Positions 1-11,313 are shown, counted from the stretch's first letter. The stretch: DNA of 64,000 nt from Garcia nutans (GCA_947685225.1 CANTUV010000007.1:15334501-15398500); one strand, 5' to 3'. Program-made: numbers and translations. Notes: generated by a model from the letters alone, not told the origin.

Positions 1-1238
1 CGCCAAACGAAATCTAATCGTCAGCAAAGAAAAGATAGGAAAGGTTTGGACCATGCTTACTTAGGGAAATAGATTGCCACTTGTTCTGCTCCTTCAACTG
101 ATTTATAGTTTGAGCTAATCTCTCCATGCACAAAATGAAGATGTAAGGTGATAATGGGTCACCTTGGCGAATGCCTCTTGAAGGACAAAAAAGTCCCAGT
201 TACATTCCCATTCCATAAAAGTTGTACAGTACAAGAGCTTGTACAGTGCATAATAATTTTGATCAAAAAATGTGGGAGTCCAATATCAAAAAGTGTATCC
301 TTTATAAAATCCGACCTTAGCCTACCATATGCCTTCTTTAGGTCAACCTTAATGGCCATCCATCCATTTTTACCTTTCTTTTGATCTCATGGAGTGAATC
401 ACTTCTTGGCTAATAATAATATTATTTGAAATGGTGCGTCCCTCCACAAAACTCTCTTGTATTGGAATGATCAAATACAACATAATTCCTTTCAGACTAG
501 ATGTAATAATTTTGTAATGATTTTGTAAGAGATATTAAGCAAATTGATAGGTTTAAATTCTTTGACGCTTGTAGGCTTAGCAATTTTAGGGACCAAAGTG
601 ATTAGGGTTTTGTTTAAAACTTTTTCCAATACTTTAACCTGAAATACATTAAGAACCATGTCACAAATATAATTTCCAACAATGTTCCAATGGCACTGAA
701 AAAAAGGCCGCATGCAGGACATCTGCACCTAGGGCCTTGAGAAGTTTCATAGCAAACAAGGCTTCATGAATCTCTTCAGTAGTAAGCGTTGCACTTAAAT
801 TCTGGAGCATATATGGCTTAAGGCTAAGGAATTTTCCTCTGGCCTTGTAAAGGGGAACTGACTCTCTTTCCTTAGTGTACAAATCTTTGAAAAAATGAGA
901 TTTCCATGCTTTTAAGTTGTGTCTCCTCATCTAACCAATCCCCATTAGTATCCTTAAGCATAATAATTTTATTATGTCTTTTGTGTTCCTTAGAATGGTT
1001 ATCAAATTAAGCAATATTCTTATCATCAAGGGATATCCACTCACACCTAGATTTCTACATCCAATAATCCTCTTAAGGAAGAATGTCTTTAAGGTCTTTA
1101 CGAAGAGCTTGCTCAAGAGTAACAAGATGGGCAGAATGTGATCTTTCCAAAGAAAGCTGTATCCCATTAATTCTACCATCAAAACTTTCTTCTTTTTGAA
1201 AATGTGCCCAAAAACATTGATATTCTAATCTTTTGCCT
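1..1238 (-). pseudogene. LINE ORF2, endonuclease-RT linker and N-terminal RT fragment
   Basis: Minus-strand fragments match the plant L1 reverse transcriptase. A linker piece (about 931-1,238) resembles the region after the endonuclease. Then come a finger motif with NKTLITLVPKI (492-728), a VDLKKAYGRL segment (159-359; normally DLKKAYDRL, so the catalytic Asp of motif A remains), and the palm motif FFADD at 17-31, followed at once by a stop. Several frameshifts and stops break it, including an apparent Trp to TAG just inside the join with the endonuclease half. The rest of the RT lies beyond the left edge. The reading continues into 11,314-12,143 once the solo LTR is removed. Confidence 0.85.
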
Positions 1239-1393
1239 TGATAAGAGCATATTGAACTTATATTTTTTTATCAGTTTTTGCGTGGAATTGAGTTGAATTA
1301 ATTTATTCTAAGCATATTTATGTGTTATAATTTCATTATTTTAGAATAAAGCTTAGATTGAATTAATTTTTGTAGGACTCTTGCAAACATAGA

Positions 1394-1785
1394 TGTGAGC
1401 ATGGATTTTCGCCCCCACTCGCGGTGGAATGGTTCTTGCGACTTTGGCACTGTTTAGCTCGGGGCCTTAGAGAACACGAACCTAAGTCCGGAGAAAATGG
1501 AGTCGCCATCCAGACGGGCCGGGAAAAAGAAAGGGGTGGATGACTCGATTCTTAAGGAATTCCCAACCCCCTAATGGGTTCGAAAAGTTAGGTACGTGTG
1601 GGGAAGGTGAGAAATGGCCTAGCACCCCCACAACGCCTGGTTCATTGAAACCGGCCTCCTTTACAGGTCTTAATATTATAGAATTCTTCAGTATAACAAT
1701 ATTATCCATATTACACACAACAATTGAAATAAAGCATCGTTATATTAAAATCAAAGCAATGTCCAAGCAAAACAAATCAATGTCA
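1394..1785 (-). repeat. Truncated 3' LTR of Tat A
   Basis: This matches 5,968-6,360 in the same orientation, from the TGTGAG terminus through a stretch ending near caatgtccaagcaaaac. Beyond about 1,785 similarity stops and unrelated sequence begins, so the U3 part of this LTR is missing. Confidence 0.8.
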
Positions 1786-3440
1786 ATATACCTCAGAACT
1801 TGATTTTTCCAAAATGACAACCCTAGTTACTGTACTAAACTCGAAAATTATTTCTATTTAAGCAAGAACTATTGCACTTCAGATAGGCACATACATATTA
1901 CTTGGCCAAAGGTCTCATTTGAGTTTAAATATTGTCTATCTCATATGCATGCTTATCCAAACTATCTCCACTAATAGGCTCTATCTACCAAGAGAGATCA
2001 ACAGGTCTTTGATAGGCTTGAAATGGGGTCTATGAGGGACATGGGTTAAATGAAGGCTATTTTGAGATAGGAGCTGATATGACACAATGGACAAACCCTC
2101 ACGCTATAAATTTCTTGTTTGAATATTAGGCAGCTTTGAGGCAATCTTGCTAGACTCCAAATTCCTTCTATCGTATTGACATTAATCTGGATCTTGATTA
2201 GGATAGTTTTTGCCCTTGCAAAAAGTTTAAGACCCAAATTCATTTCTTTTCTTCTTTTCCCTTTTCTTTCCTCTTTATTTTTCTTACTCTTCCCTCTTCT
2301 TTCTTTTTCCTTACTCTTCCCTTTCTTTTATCATTTTGTCCTTCTTTCTTGTAGGACTATCAAGTACAGAACTTTCAAGAACTGGATGGTCTTCCTCCTT
2401 TTTCTCCAATTTTGATTGAATCTTTGGTTGGGTTGGACCAATTCAAGTAAAAATGTCTTTATGAACCAAATGGAAGCCTTTTGCTGCTTTAGGTAAAAGA
2501 GAACTCAGTTGGCTTTCTGAGCCACCTTTTTAGGTTTTATTTTTTTCTCTTTTTTTTTCTCTTTCCTCTTTTCCTTTTTTTCTTCTTTTTTTCTTTTCTT
2601 TTTCTTCTTTTTTTTGTTTGTTTGTTTTTTTGTTTGGTTCTAGCTCTAAAAGAGTTGTCTTGTTTGTACCAACTTGGGCTTCCAATAATGGATGAGTGGA
2701 GTAACATAAATCTTCTTTAACAGGGATAAATCATTTGTTACTCTGATGTTGTCTTGATATATTAGAAATACTGAGAAAACTTCAACTACCCTTATGGTAT
2801 TGAGAACTTCAACCACTCTTATGGTCTTGAGAACTTCAACTATCTTCATGGTATTCATTTCTTTCTTTGATCTTCTTGCCTCTTCATCTTAGTGAACATA
2901 AGACTTGTCAAAAATATCACAACAGCTCAGGGTTGATTATTGGGATTTTTAAGCCAATGAAAAGAAAGCTAAAATTTTATGAAGGCTCAAAGGGAAAATT
3001 AGGGATTGATATTTAATTGGGTGAATACTAGTTGTTGGCTAACCAAACAATGCCTAGATCATTTCTCTCTTAAATAAGTAGAGTTCAATTTCGCCTCAAA
3101 AGTTTGTCAAAGCATGTTGTAAGACTAACTAGGACCTAGACAAAGATAATTGTGCAGGAGCCCTCTCTAAGTAAGCATACACAACTCGATGCTATAGAGT
3201 AATTCCCTCATCTAGTAAAGTCATTCAAGTCATGATGCCTAGACACATTAATTTATAAACATCAAGCTAGATTCCTCATCGGTTGAGCACCAAAATGAAC
3301 AAAGACCAACAAAATTTTTGATAAAAGTAATTTATTCAAACAAATTTAAATTTAAAAAACACGATAGTTCCAATTAAATATTAAAGAAAGTAAAATCGAA
3401 AAGCAACATTCAAGCTAAGGAAAGTTTGTTGAGTTTAAGC
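1786..3440. other. Unassigned internal segment of Tat A
   Basis: This non-coding stretch lies between the truncated 3' LTR and gag. It contains a long pyrimidine-rich run (about 2,240-2,640) and three tandem 28-bp units around 2,775-2,858 based on gaacttcaacyaycttatgg. No ORF resembles PR, RT, RNase H or INT. It may be a 3' untranslated part of the element, an antisense ORF remnant, or foreign DNA; I cannot tell which. Confidence 0.4.
2775..2858. repeat. Three tandem 28-bp repeats
   Basis: Three imperfect copies share a core acttcaactacccttatgg and a spacer tattgaga. They lie in the unassigned segment of Tat A. Tandem repeats in the 3' untranslated part of Tat elements also occur in element B and fragment G here, but with unrelated units. 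Confidence 0.7.
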
Positions 3441-3451
3441 TTCTTTTCCTT

Positions 3452-4786
3452 TCATATCTTCAATATCCCATCTTGAAAGGATGATAAAACAAAATCTTCT
3501 TCCAATCCTTTTCCTACCATGAAGGTTGCTAGTGGTGGCACTCTTCCAAACTTAGGCAAAGGATTGTCTTTTGTGCTGGTCTTATCAGGCTCAGGCAGCT
3601 TACCACTGTCAATTAAATTTTGGATCTCATATTTTAATCGCAAGCATTTGTCTGTCTCATGTCCTTGTGTTTGATGAAACTCACAAAAGGCTTTAGTATT
3701 AAATTTTTGGGGTAAAGGATTCGGCAAAGGTCGAGGGGCCAATGGCTGTAATAGTCCCTTCTTTTGTAGCTTGTTGAAGACCCAAGACAAAGGCTTCCTC
3801 ATATTTGAAAACTGCCTTCTATTTCCCCATACTAGTAATTCCCTTTCTCATTCCTTCTTATTGAAAAGCGATTCTTCTCCCTTTCCCATTCTTCAATTTG
3901 CAGACCGGCTTGGAGAAGATCTTTGAAATCGCGAATGAGTGTATGAGACATCCTTTCATGAAGACTAGGCAACACCCCTCTCATAATCATCCTTATTTGA
4001 TCGGATTCATCGGACCTTTTCTTGAGCAAAGCGGCCTTGTTTCTCCATCTCTTCACATAATCAACAAAATTCTCATTCGACCTTTGCCTAATGGACTCTA
4101 CTTCCATTAAGGTAACTTCCATCTCGACATTATATCCATATTGTTGGATGAAGGCTTTGTAAAGTAGATCCCAACTCTTTTGTGTTCCATCATCTAAGGT
4201 ATTGAACCAATTTTGGACAACATGGTCCAATAAAAGCATAAAGTACCTTAGAGTTTGAGCCTTAGTAGCTCGGGCAGACTGCATAGTGGTGATATACTGC
4301 TCCATATGGAGGTAGGGATTTCCAGTTCCATCAAACTTCCCGAAAGATGGCATCTTGAACTTGTACGGGACTTCTTCATCTTGTTCAAATAGTTTATCGA
4401 TCTCGGACACCTCTTCGGTTTTCATTTTCTTCTCAAATTTCTTTTCTAAATCAGCAATCATCTTTTCAACATCAGAAGTTTCAGTTTTCTCCATGGCTGA
4501 CCTTTCAACAATCTTTAGTTCTTTCTTTTTTTTCTTGAGGATCTTGGTAGTATTGAGCCCAATCATCATCATCATCAATGATCACCTTATCATCATCAAA
4601 AACTACTTCACCAACTTTGGTCTTCCCTTTGTCCTTTGTCTTCTTAGTGCTAGCAGATGCCTCAACATGATTTTCTAAGATTGTAGTCAATTGGTTCTTC
4701 ATGGTCTTAGCTAGGGCCTCTTTTATTTCTTCCATCTTGGCGTTGAGGGCATCGTCCACCATTCTTTGAATTTGTTCGGGATCCAT
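3452..4786 (-). pseudogene. gag: Tat A gag
   Basis: Gag would form the virus-like particle of the element. The start is MDPEQIQRMVDDALNAKMEE at 4,786, matching the start of gag in element B at 57,522. An acidic Asp-rich linker follows, then a retrotransposon gag core (about 4,400-3,900) with PYKFKMPSFGKFDG and QYGYNVEMEV segments. The C-terminal part has a Cys/His motif CEFHQTQGHETDKC, an unusual knuckle typical of Tat gag. The frame is broken at least twice: a slip in an A-rich run near 4,510-4,580 and another near 3,830. The product would be near 430 residues if continuous. No protease follows, unlike element B. Confidence 0.85.
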
Positions 4787-5950
4787 TGTTTTTGGTGAGC
4801 AAGCGATTGAGTTGTTGCTAGATAATTCATCTCCAGAGTAGGTTGGATTATCGTAAGCCTTTGAACTATCGTAATCCAGGGCTGTGAGCTAGAAAGGATT
4901 AATGATATGAGATGCAAATGTATGCATGTATGCACAAACAATAGACAAACAAGGACAAATAGGACGTTCCTTCCAACCTTATAACATCCACACACGAATG
5001 GCGAGTCTCTTTTCCTAGGTATATGGTTAACAAAATACCAATATGGGGCATCTCATTTTCGAATATTTCCCTCGGACGTTTCAACCAATAGTTATATTTT
5101 CAAAAATGAAAATCAATTTATGATAATTCCCATTAATTAGGTTTTAATCCATTTATCAATCTAAAGTAGCTTTTATGCTAAATTGGATTAAAACTAAATT
5201 AAGAGGTTTATTATAAATAAATTTCTCACTTGAAAAAGTAACTAATGATTCATGCCAAAAATAAGCTCATGATTAATTATTTCTAAGTATAAACTAGGCT
5301 CACAATTGATTTTTGGTATTTCGTAATTGACCTAAATATTTTGCAAGCTCTTTGTAAGAAAAGGTTGGATGAAAATAATTTTATTTCTAAGTCCATTGTA
5401 AAAAGATTTTAGAAAAAATGAATTTTGGGCTTAGTATTTGGGTTATGAGCAAAAGAATTTTTGATTTATTTTTAGAAAAGTCTTATATCCGAAGATCATT
5501 TTGAAATGTTTTGAAGATAGTTTTGGTCTTTTAGATTTTAAAGAAAAATTTATTTTGAGCTTACAAATGTACTTGGGTCATATTAGAAAAAAAACAAACC
5601 AAATAAGCCATAATTTAAGCCAAGATAATTAACCATAGTCAAACAACATGCATTTGGGGTAAAAACCTAAGGAAAGTAACTAGGCCAATTACATGAGCTT
5701 TAGTCTTTGGGTTAAAAAGGCTTAGGTTTCCATAGCAAGTATATACCAAATGGTACGAGGCTATGAGTGGTTATGCCATGCTCGATCTCCATACCTTGAG
5801 TGAAAGTATGGTATCCCTTACATAACACAACACGGGTAACACGAGCATCCTAACTCACGCACACGATGCAATCTAATATGATACAATGGACAATATCATT
5901 ATACGAAAGAAAAGAATAATAAAAAGACCAACGGAATCAACTTCTCTTAT
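4787..5950 (-). other. Untranslated leader of Tat A
   Basis: This is the region between primer binding site and gag start in the minus-strand element. It has no convincing ORF and is strongly similar, stretch by stretch, to 57,523-58,676 of element B. That supports it being a conserved leader rather than random sequence. Near the primer binding site both copies carry gatgcaatctaatatgatrc. Confidence 0.7.
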
Positions 5951-5966
5951 CCCAGTGGAGTCGCCA
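5951..5966 (-). promoter_or_regulatory. Primer binding site of Tat A (tRNA-Arg type)
   Basis: On the minus strand this reads TGGCGACTCCACTGGG, complementary to the 3' end of a plant tRNA-Arg, one base inside the 5' LTR end at 5,968. Use of tRNA-Arg is known for the Ogre/Tat lineage. Confidence 0.85.
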
Positions 5967-6464
5967 CTGTGAGAGGGGATTTTCGCCCCCACTCCCGGTG
6001 GAATGGTTCTTGCGACTTCGGCACTGTTTAGGCTCAGGGCCTTAGAAAACACAGACCTAAGTCCCAAAAAAATGGATTCACCACCCGGACGGGCCGGGGA
6101 AAAAGAAAGGGGTGGATGACTCGATTCCTAAGGAATCCCCAACCCCCTAATAGGTTCGAAAGTTGGGTACATGTGGGGAAGGTGAGAAATGGTCCAGCAC
6201 CCCCACATTGCCTGGTTCATTGGAACCGGCCTTCTTTACAGGTCTTAATATTATAGAATTCTTAAGTATAACAATATTATCCATATTACACACTATAATT
6301 GAAATAAAGCATCGTTATATTAAAATCAAAGCAATGTCCAAGCAAAATAAATAAATGGACACCCATCCGGAGATGGAAACATGCCCTTACATAATCCATG
6401 CCTAAATAGGATACCCACCGAAAGGTAGAAACATGTCCTTTAAATTGGTTCTAAAATAGAAAAG

Positions 6465-8214
6465 TGTCAAAAACTTGGTGCGTCGCGCCTAGTGCTATAG
6501 CAATACCGCAAGTGCACGGGTCGCCCAAGTAATAAAGTAGTGAGTGAGTTATCGTTCCACTGAGGACAAGGCCAAACACTAGTGCAAATCTTAACTGTTG
6601 TTTATAAAATTAATATTTTTGTGATATTTTGTAATTAAAGACAATTAACTTAAATAAATGAAAGCAAAGATAAATTGTGTCTTGTGTAAAAAGGATTGAT
6701 GATAATGATATTATCCAGATATTGAATCCTCCTAGCCTCAATTACATTATATGATAGAGTTGAATTGGCATTCCTCTAACTTAGACTTAAACCTCTCTTG
6801 AGTGAAGTAATCCATAATCACTAAGTAGAGTGCCGGAATCTCTTCTCAAAACACAATTAAGTAGATCATGCATTAAGAACAAGGAACTATAAACCAAAAG
6901 ATCTTGTAGGTCTATCTCTAGCACCCCAATCAATCCTCAACCCTTATGAGTAATCAATTCATATCAAGCTTTCTCAAGTCAATAATATGAAAATGGTAAC
7001 TAATCAATAAGCATGCTATTATCAATTGGCAATAATCATTAAGCATCATAAGAATAAAACAACTCAATCAATTAAAATCATTCAATCATATAAATAAGCT
7101 AGGGTTCACAATATCTAGATAGAGAATGATTTAGTTCATGCTCAATACACTTAATACAACAACAACAACAATAACATTAAAATACATAAAAGGAGAAAAT
7201 AGAAAAACCCCTTTCAATGTAGCTTCTTGAATCTTCAGGAGCTGCCAATGGAAGATACAGATGTTGGAGAGGATGGAAATGGAGGATGAAGATGAAGAGT
7301 CAAGGAAAGTGTCACTCTCTCCTTGCCCAAAACGTGTATGCCCAGCCTCCTCCTCTCAAACCTCTCTTTTCTGCCTCTGTTCTCTGTTTCCTGCACAAAC
7401 CTTAGCCCCCTGCAGAAGTCCCTCAAAATTCCCTCTTCTCCTCTTCTTATTTTCCCTCCGAAGCTCAAGCCTATGCCTTCCAACTCACACTAGCTCACAC
7501 CACTCTCTCTTGTTCCTTACTCTCTCTTTGTTTAGTATTTCTTTTGGCAAAAGTAATTGGTTGTCCCCCACTTGTTCCTCAAACTCGTGCAGAAGAATCC
7601 ACCTTTTTATGGATGACACGGCCAAGCCAAGAGTGGCTTGGCCATGTCTCTTGTTTTTCTTTGGGACACGGCCAAGCTTGCTGGCCGTGTCACCTTCTGT
7701 CCCTCTTCCTTTCTTTCTTTCTTTTTTGTTTCATGAGGTGACACGGCCAAGCTCCTAGCCGTGTCATGTGGCACGACCAGTGGCTTGGCCGTGTCAATTG
7801 GGTGTGTCACCTTTTGTTCCTTCATTTTGCCAATTCTCTTCTTTGCTTCCAATGGGTGCGTGTCAGCTACTGCTTCTCTTTTCTTTCCTTTCTTACTTGG
7901 TTCTTTGGCTAGGGATGGGACACGGCCAAGCTTGTGGCCGTGTCATGTGACACGGCCACTGGCTTGGGCGTCTCACCTGCCAGTGTCATGTACTGCCATT
8001 CAATTTTCTTGAGGGACACGACCAAGCTTGATTTGGCTTGGCCATGTTTTGCTTGATTCATGCTCTTTCTTGCTTGTTTTGATCATCCAAGGGAGTTTTT
8101 TCACTTTAACCTAAAACAAACACTTAAAACAAACTTTAAACCAAAATTAAATGAAACATTAACTAAAAACACATTAAAATCATACTAAAAACAAGTATAA
8201 AAACACTCTTATCA
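6465..8214 (-). mobile_element. Solo LTR S2 nested in the Tat A LTR
   Basis: The LTR has TGTC at 6,465 and TTATCA at 8,214 with perfect target duplication AAAAG (6,460-6,464 and 8,215-8,219). The uninterrupted sequence is seen in the related LTR copy near 29,455. Read on the minus strand it starts TGATAAGAGTG, like the Athila-type LTRs here, and ends with a tggaacgataac and gtgcacttgcggt stretch followed by caccaagtttttgaca. No internal region is present. It contains a cluster of GC-rich inverted repeats (7,615-8,047). ORFs within it are not conserved genes. Confidence 0.85.
7615..8047. repeat. Cluster of cacggccaag inverted repeats in solo LTR S2
   Basis: About seven short copies of gacacggccaagc and its complement are arranged as hairpins. 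The first is gacacggccaagcc followed six bases later by ggcttggccatgtc. They stand out from AT-rich surroundings and lie inside the LTR. The function is unknown; similar but different palindromes occur in the LTRs of the other families in this window. Confidence 0.8.
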
Positions 8215-8519
8215 AAAAGCAATTTAAATTACATGATATTTAACTAATGAGGTACCTACCAAGTGGAAACATACCTCTTACAGCATTTGGAAATCTAAAT
8301 AAATCGATAAAAGTAAATAACCATTCATAATAAATAAATCATTCATCAAAGATATCAAACATCAAAAGAATGTAAACATCCACCCATGATAAACTAAATA
8401 AACCAAGCATTGAACTTCAATAAATCAACAAAGCATTGAAAATAAATTAAAACATATAATAGACTACATAATCAAATATAAAATTAAATGAAGCAAATAA
8501 AGATTCAAATTAGGGCTAT

Positions 8520-9210
8520 TGTTTCTATTTAAGATTCTTTATCTCATGTGTTTAGGGTTTTGGAATTTATGGGTTCAAGCTACTATAAATTTTAAAAGAA
8601 TTGAAATGGAGCAAAGTTTTAGAATTTAAGAGGTTGATAAAGTTCTTTGATTAACCAAATTAGTGTTTGAGAAGTGAAATCATGAAACTAGGGTTTGAAC
8701 ACTTTAAAACACTTAGATTTATGATTTACGGTTACTGAATTATGGTTTTTAAGCTTACTGTGTTTGAATTTTAATATTTATGTTTATAGGGTTTTAAGGT
8801 TTAAAGGATTAGGGTTTAGAAAAATTAGGGTTTAAGGTTTTAAGGGAGTTAGGGTTTACTGTTTTGGGTTTTGGAATTGAATTAGGGTTTTAGAATTTTA
8901 GAATTAGGGTTTCGGAGAATGCATTAGATTTTAAAATTTGGAAAAACAATTGATAATTTTATGAAACTCTATGGAAATAAACAAAATGATTTAAGGTTTA
9001 TAGAAACAGAAAAGATATTTTTTAGGGTTTTTGGAAAGAAACAGATTCAATTTAGGGCTTTGAAAAGAAACATATTCAAATTAGGGTTTTGGTAAATTTT
9101 AAAGCAATAAAAATAACAATTTTATGATTTTTTTGAAAAACAAAGAGACAAATTAAGGTTTTTAAGCTTTAGAAAAGGTAAAATAAGGTTCTAGGGTTTT
9201 TTGATTTTGA
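8520..9210. repeat. Telobox-rich stretch in the Tat A LTR
   Basis: There are many dispersed copies of ttagggttt (minus strand AAACCCTAA). Spacing is irregular, so this is not a telomere array. The same feature appears in the element B LTRs near 20,800-21,420 and 59,340-59,990. AAACCCTA teloboxes are known plant promoter and Polycomb-related motifs; a role here is inference. Confidence 0.6.
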
Positions 9211-9505
9211 AGAAATAGAAACAACAATTTTTTATCTTGAGTGATGAAGCTACTGTAAATTAATGAAACAAATAAAGAAATTCATACCTTCGTTTGTTGG
9301 TTCCACCAAAAATCACTTCTTGGATGAACAAGAATAAAGACAAGCTTTGCTGCCTTTGATGGATTGAATTGCTTGTTTGCTCTCCCAAAAAAACCGATCC
9401 ATTTCACTGCCAGAAGGGATTCTTCAAATCCGATTTATTTTTCAAAGTTTTCCTCCTCAATTTCGGTCCCAAATTTCACCTCCCCTTTTGTGTTGTTTTA
9501 GTCCT

Positions 9506-9514
9506 TATTTATAG
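9506..9514 (-). promoter_or_regulatory. TATA box of the Tat A 5' LTR
   Basis: CTATAAATA on the minus strand is conserved in position and sequence in the element B LTRs (60,400-60,408 and 21,800-21,808) and in fragment G near 27,107. Conservation across copies supports it as the LTR core promoter. Confidence 0.65.
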
Positions 9515-10380
9515 AAGATTTTGATGATTAATTTCACTTGCTCATGGAATCTAATATTAATTAAGAAAAGAAAACCGAAACTTAATTGTATTTGGTTTCG
9601 GAAAAATTTTGCTGGCGAAAAAAAATTGCTGTGGAAAAATTGCGCTGGTGAAAAAAAACTGCTGCGGAAAAATTGGGCTGGCGAAAAAGCTGCCGCAACT
9701 GGCTACGGGCTGCGGGGCAAAAATTGGCTTGCGTTCATCGCAGATTTTTCGTCGCCAATTTTTTTATTTGTTTATTATTATTATTTTTTATTTTTTTTAT
9801 TAATTATAAAAATTAAATACTAAAGCAAATATTATTTAATTAAGATAACAAAAATTATTTTGGACTAACAAAATTATTTTGGACTAATTAAAATATATTA
9901 GACCGGACTGGGTAAAAAATTAAGGGTTTACAATAGACTTTAGGTAGATCAAACCTTTAAAGTTTTAATAACTATTTCGGTGATGATAGAGTTCAATATT
10001 GGAAAAGTTGTCTTATAAAATTTGTAGAGGACATCTCAAGTTTTCCAGAGAGGTATAGTCATTAAAATCCAAGATCTTTTGGGCCTCCAAATATTAAGTC
10101 AAAATTAGTCTTGAGATGCTGAAGCATAATTTTTGTCCGAACCATTGAGAGTAATTGGGCCATATCTCAGGCTTTCAAAGACCAATTAAAGTTATTAAAA
10201 AGTCTAAAGTTATCTGGTCTTCAAGATATACAATGTTAATAAAGGAGTCAGATTGAGATAAGGATGTTATCATATAGTAAATTGGCTTTCAAAATACAAC
10301 TCAAATTCTGCAGAAGTAGAGTACAACTAAAAGTCTACTTTTAGGTAGTTGGATATTGTTAAACAATTGTTATTCTATTT

Positions 10381-10387
10381 TATAAAA
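10381..10387 (+). promoter_or_regulatory. TATA-like box of solo LTR S1
   Basis: TATAAAA sits in the right half of S1, about 0.9 kb before the LTR end, followed by a purine-rich leader. This is a plausible retrotransposon core promoter in sense with the LTR. It is inferred from sequence only. Confidence 0.4.
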
Positions 10388-11313
10388 GAGAGGAGACTTA
10401 GGACGAATTTAGACATGTTTGAAACATTTTTTTAGGTTTTTCTTCGTTATTCAAAAGAAGAATTCAAAAGAGGAGGTTGTGGAGATATCAACCAAGAGAT
10501 TGGAATTGATCTACATCTGAATCAAAAGAGTTTTTCTTCACTTACTTTAATTATTTCTATTTTAGTTTTACTTTGTATTCTACTATGTTTAATTCAATTA
10601 ATTTGATGAGTTTTCTTATTAATATGAGTAGCTAAATCCATTATCTAGAATGTTGATGAAGTGTGATTGATTGATTGATATATGTTGTGATATATTTTTC
10701 TTTATTCATGTTAATCCTATTATAAAGTTAATGCTTATAATTGTTTAGCTATCAATTACATAATTTTATATTAGTGAATAAGTCTATGAGAAATATTCAT
10801 TGATTTTAATTAGGTAATGGAATCATAAGAAAATAATTAGTATGAGAGTATTCAATTTGACTTGTGTGGAATTATATGAATGATTTGCTCTTAATGATTT
10901 GATTATAGGTTGTTAAGGCTATTGAGAAATAGGTTAATGATTTACAATAAATATATTATTATGTCTTGAAAAAGAATAGTAATTATTCAAGAATCAAGAA
11001 TCATTTGTCCATAACAAGAATAATTAAAATTGGATTAATAGACACTTGAAATTATCATTCAATTATCATCTGGAATCAATATCCTAGGTTGTTAATTTGA
11101 TTGTTATTTCTCTTAAATTAAATTATTCTTAATTAATTTAGATTTGGAATTAGTTTTCTTCTTAATTACACTCATTATTCAATTGTCTAAATAGAGATTA
11201 AGTTAATTATGGTTGGTAGTTAGTAAACACTCTCTGCGGGAATGATATCTTATTTCATAACTATATTACTTGAATATGATTCTGTGCACTTGCAGATTTT
11301 GCATACCATGCCT

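Larger units (their letters stand above)
1394..9932 (-). mobile_element. Ty3/gypsy Tat-type element A, gag-only deletion derivative
   Basis: The element is bounded by TGTGAGC at 1,394 and TTTACA at 9,932, with perfect target duplication ATAGA (1,389-1,393 and 9,933-9,937) inside solo LTR S1. Orientation is minus: the primer binding site and 5' LTR are on the right and gag reads leftward. The 5' LTR (5,968-9,932) is about 2.2 kb once solo LTR S2 is removed, while the 3' LTR keeps only about 390 bp (1,394 to about 1,785). Protease, RT, RNase H and integrase are absent; an unassigned 1.65-kb stretch lies where they should be. Gag and LTRs are closely similar to element B (20,072-60,782), which gives the family assignment. 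Confidence 0.85.
5968..9932 (-). repeat. 5' LTR of Tat A, interrupted by solo LTR S2
   Basis: The LTR termini are TGTGAG at 5,968 and TTTACA at 9,932. The net length without S2 is about 2.2 kb, similar to 20,072-22,284 of element B. Read on the minus strand, it starts TGTAAACCC and contains a TATA box (9,506-9,514), a GC-rich patch of short repeats (about 9,600-9,720), a telobox-rich stretch (about 8,520-9,210) and the terminal part shared with all other Tat LTR copies in the window. Confidence 0.85.
1239..11308 (+). mobile_element. Solo LTR S1 (Athila-like end), split by Tat element A
   Basis: The LTR begins TGATAAGAGC at 1,239 and ends GCATACCA at 11,308, with a perfect 5-bp target duplication TGCCT on both sides inside the LINE. 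After removing Tat A (1,394-9,932 plus one ATAGA) about 1.5 kb remains, a normal LTR length. Only one LTR and no internal region are present, so it is a solo LTR, which usually arises by recombination between the two LTRs of a full element. The right end carries a conserved stretch before the terminus (cgggaatgatatc followed by tgtgcacttgcag), similar to the end of the Athila-like LTR at 61.8-61.9 kb. A TATAAAA motif lies at 10,381. Confidence 0.85.

Noticed and set aside
2240..2640. Strong polypyrimidine tract as a regulatory or splicing signal
   Set aside because: Long simple pyrimidine runs without flanking exons; better explained as low-complexity sequence.
7261..7758. 165-codon ORF in solo LTR S2
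   Set aside because: Low-complexity Ser/Phe/Leu-rich translation of pyrimidine-rich sequence running into the palindromic cluster; no domain pattern.
8800..9080. Interstitial telomere repeats
   Set aside because: TTTAGGG-like motifs are scattered with irregular spacing and occur in the same places in other LTR copies, so they belong to the LTR.
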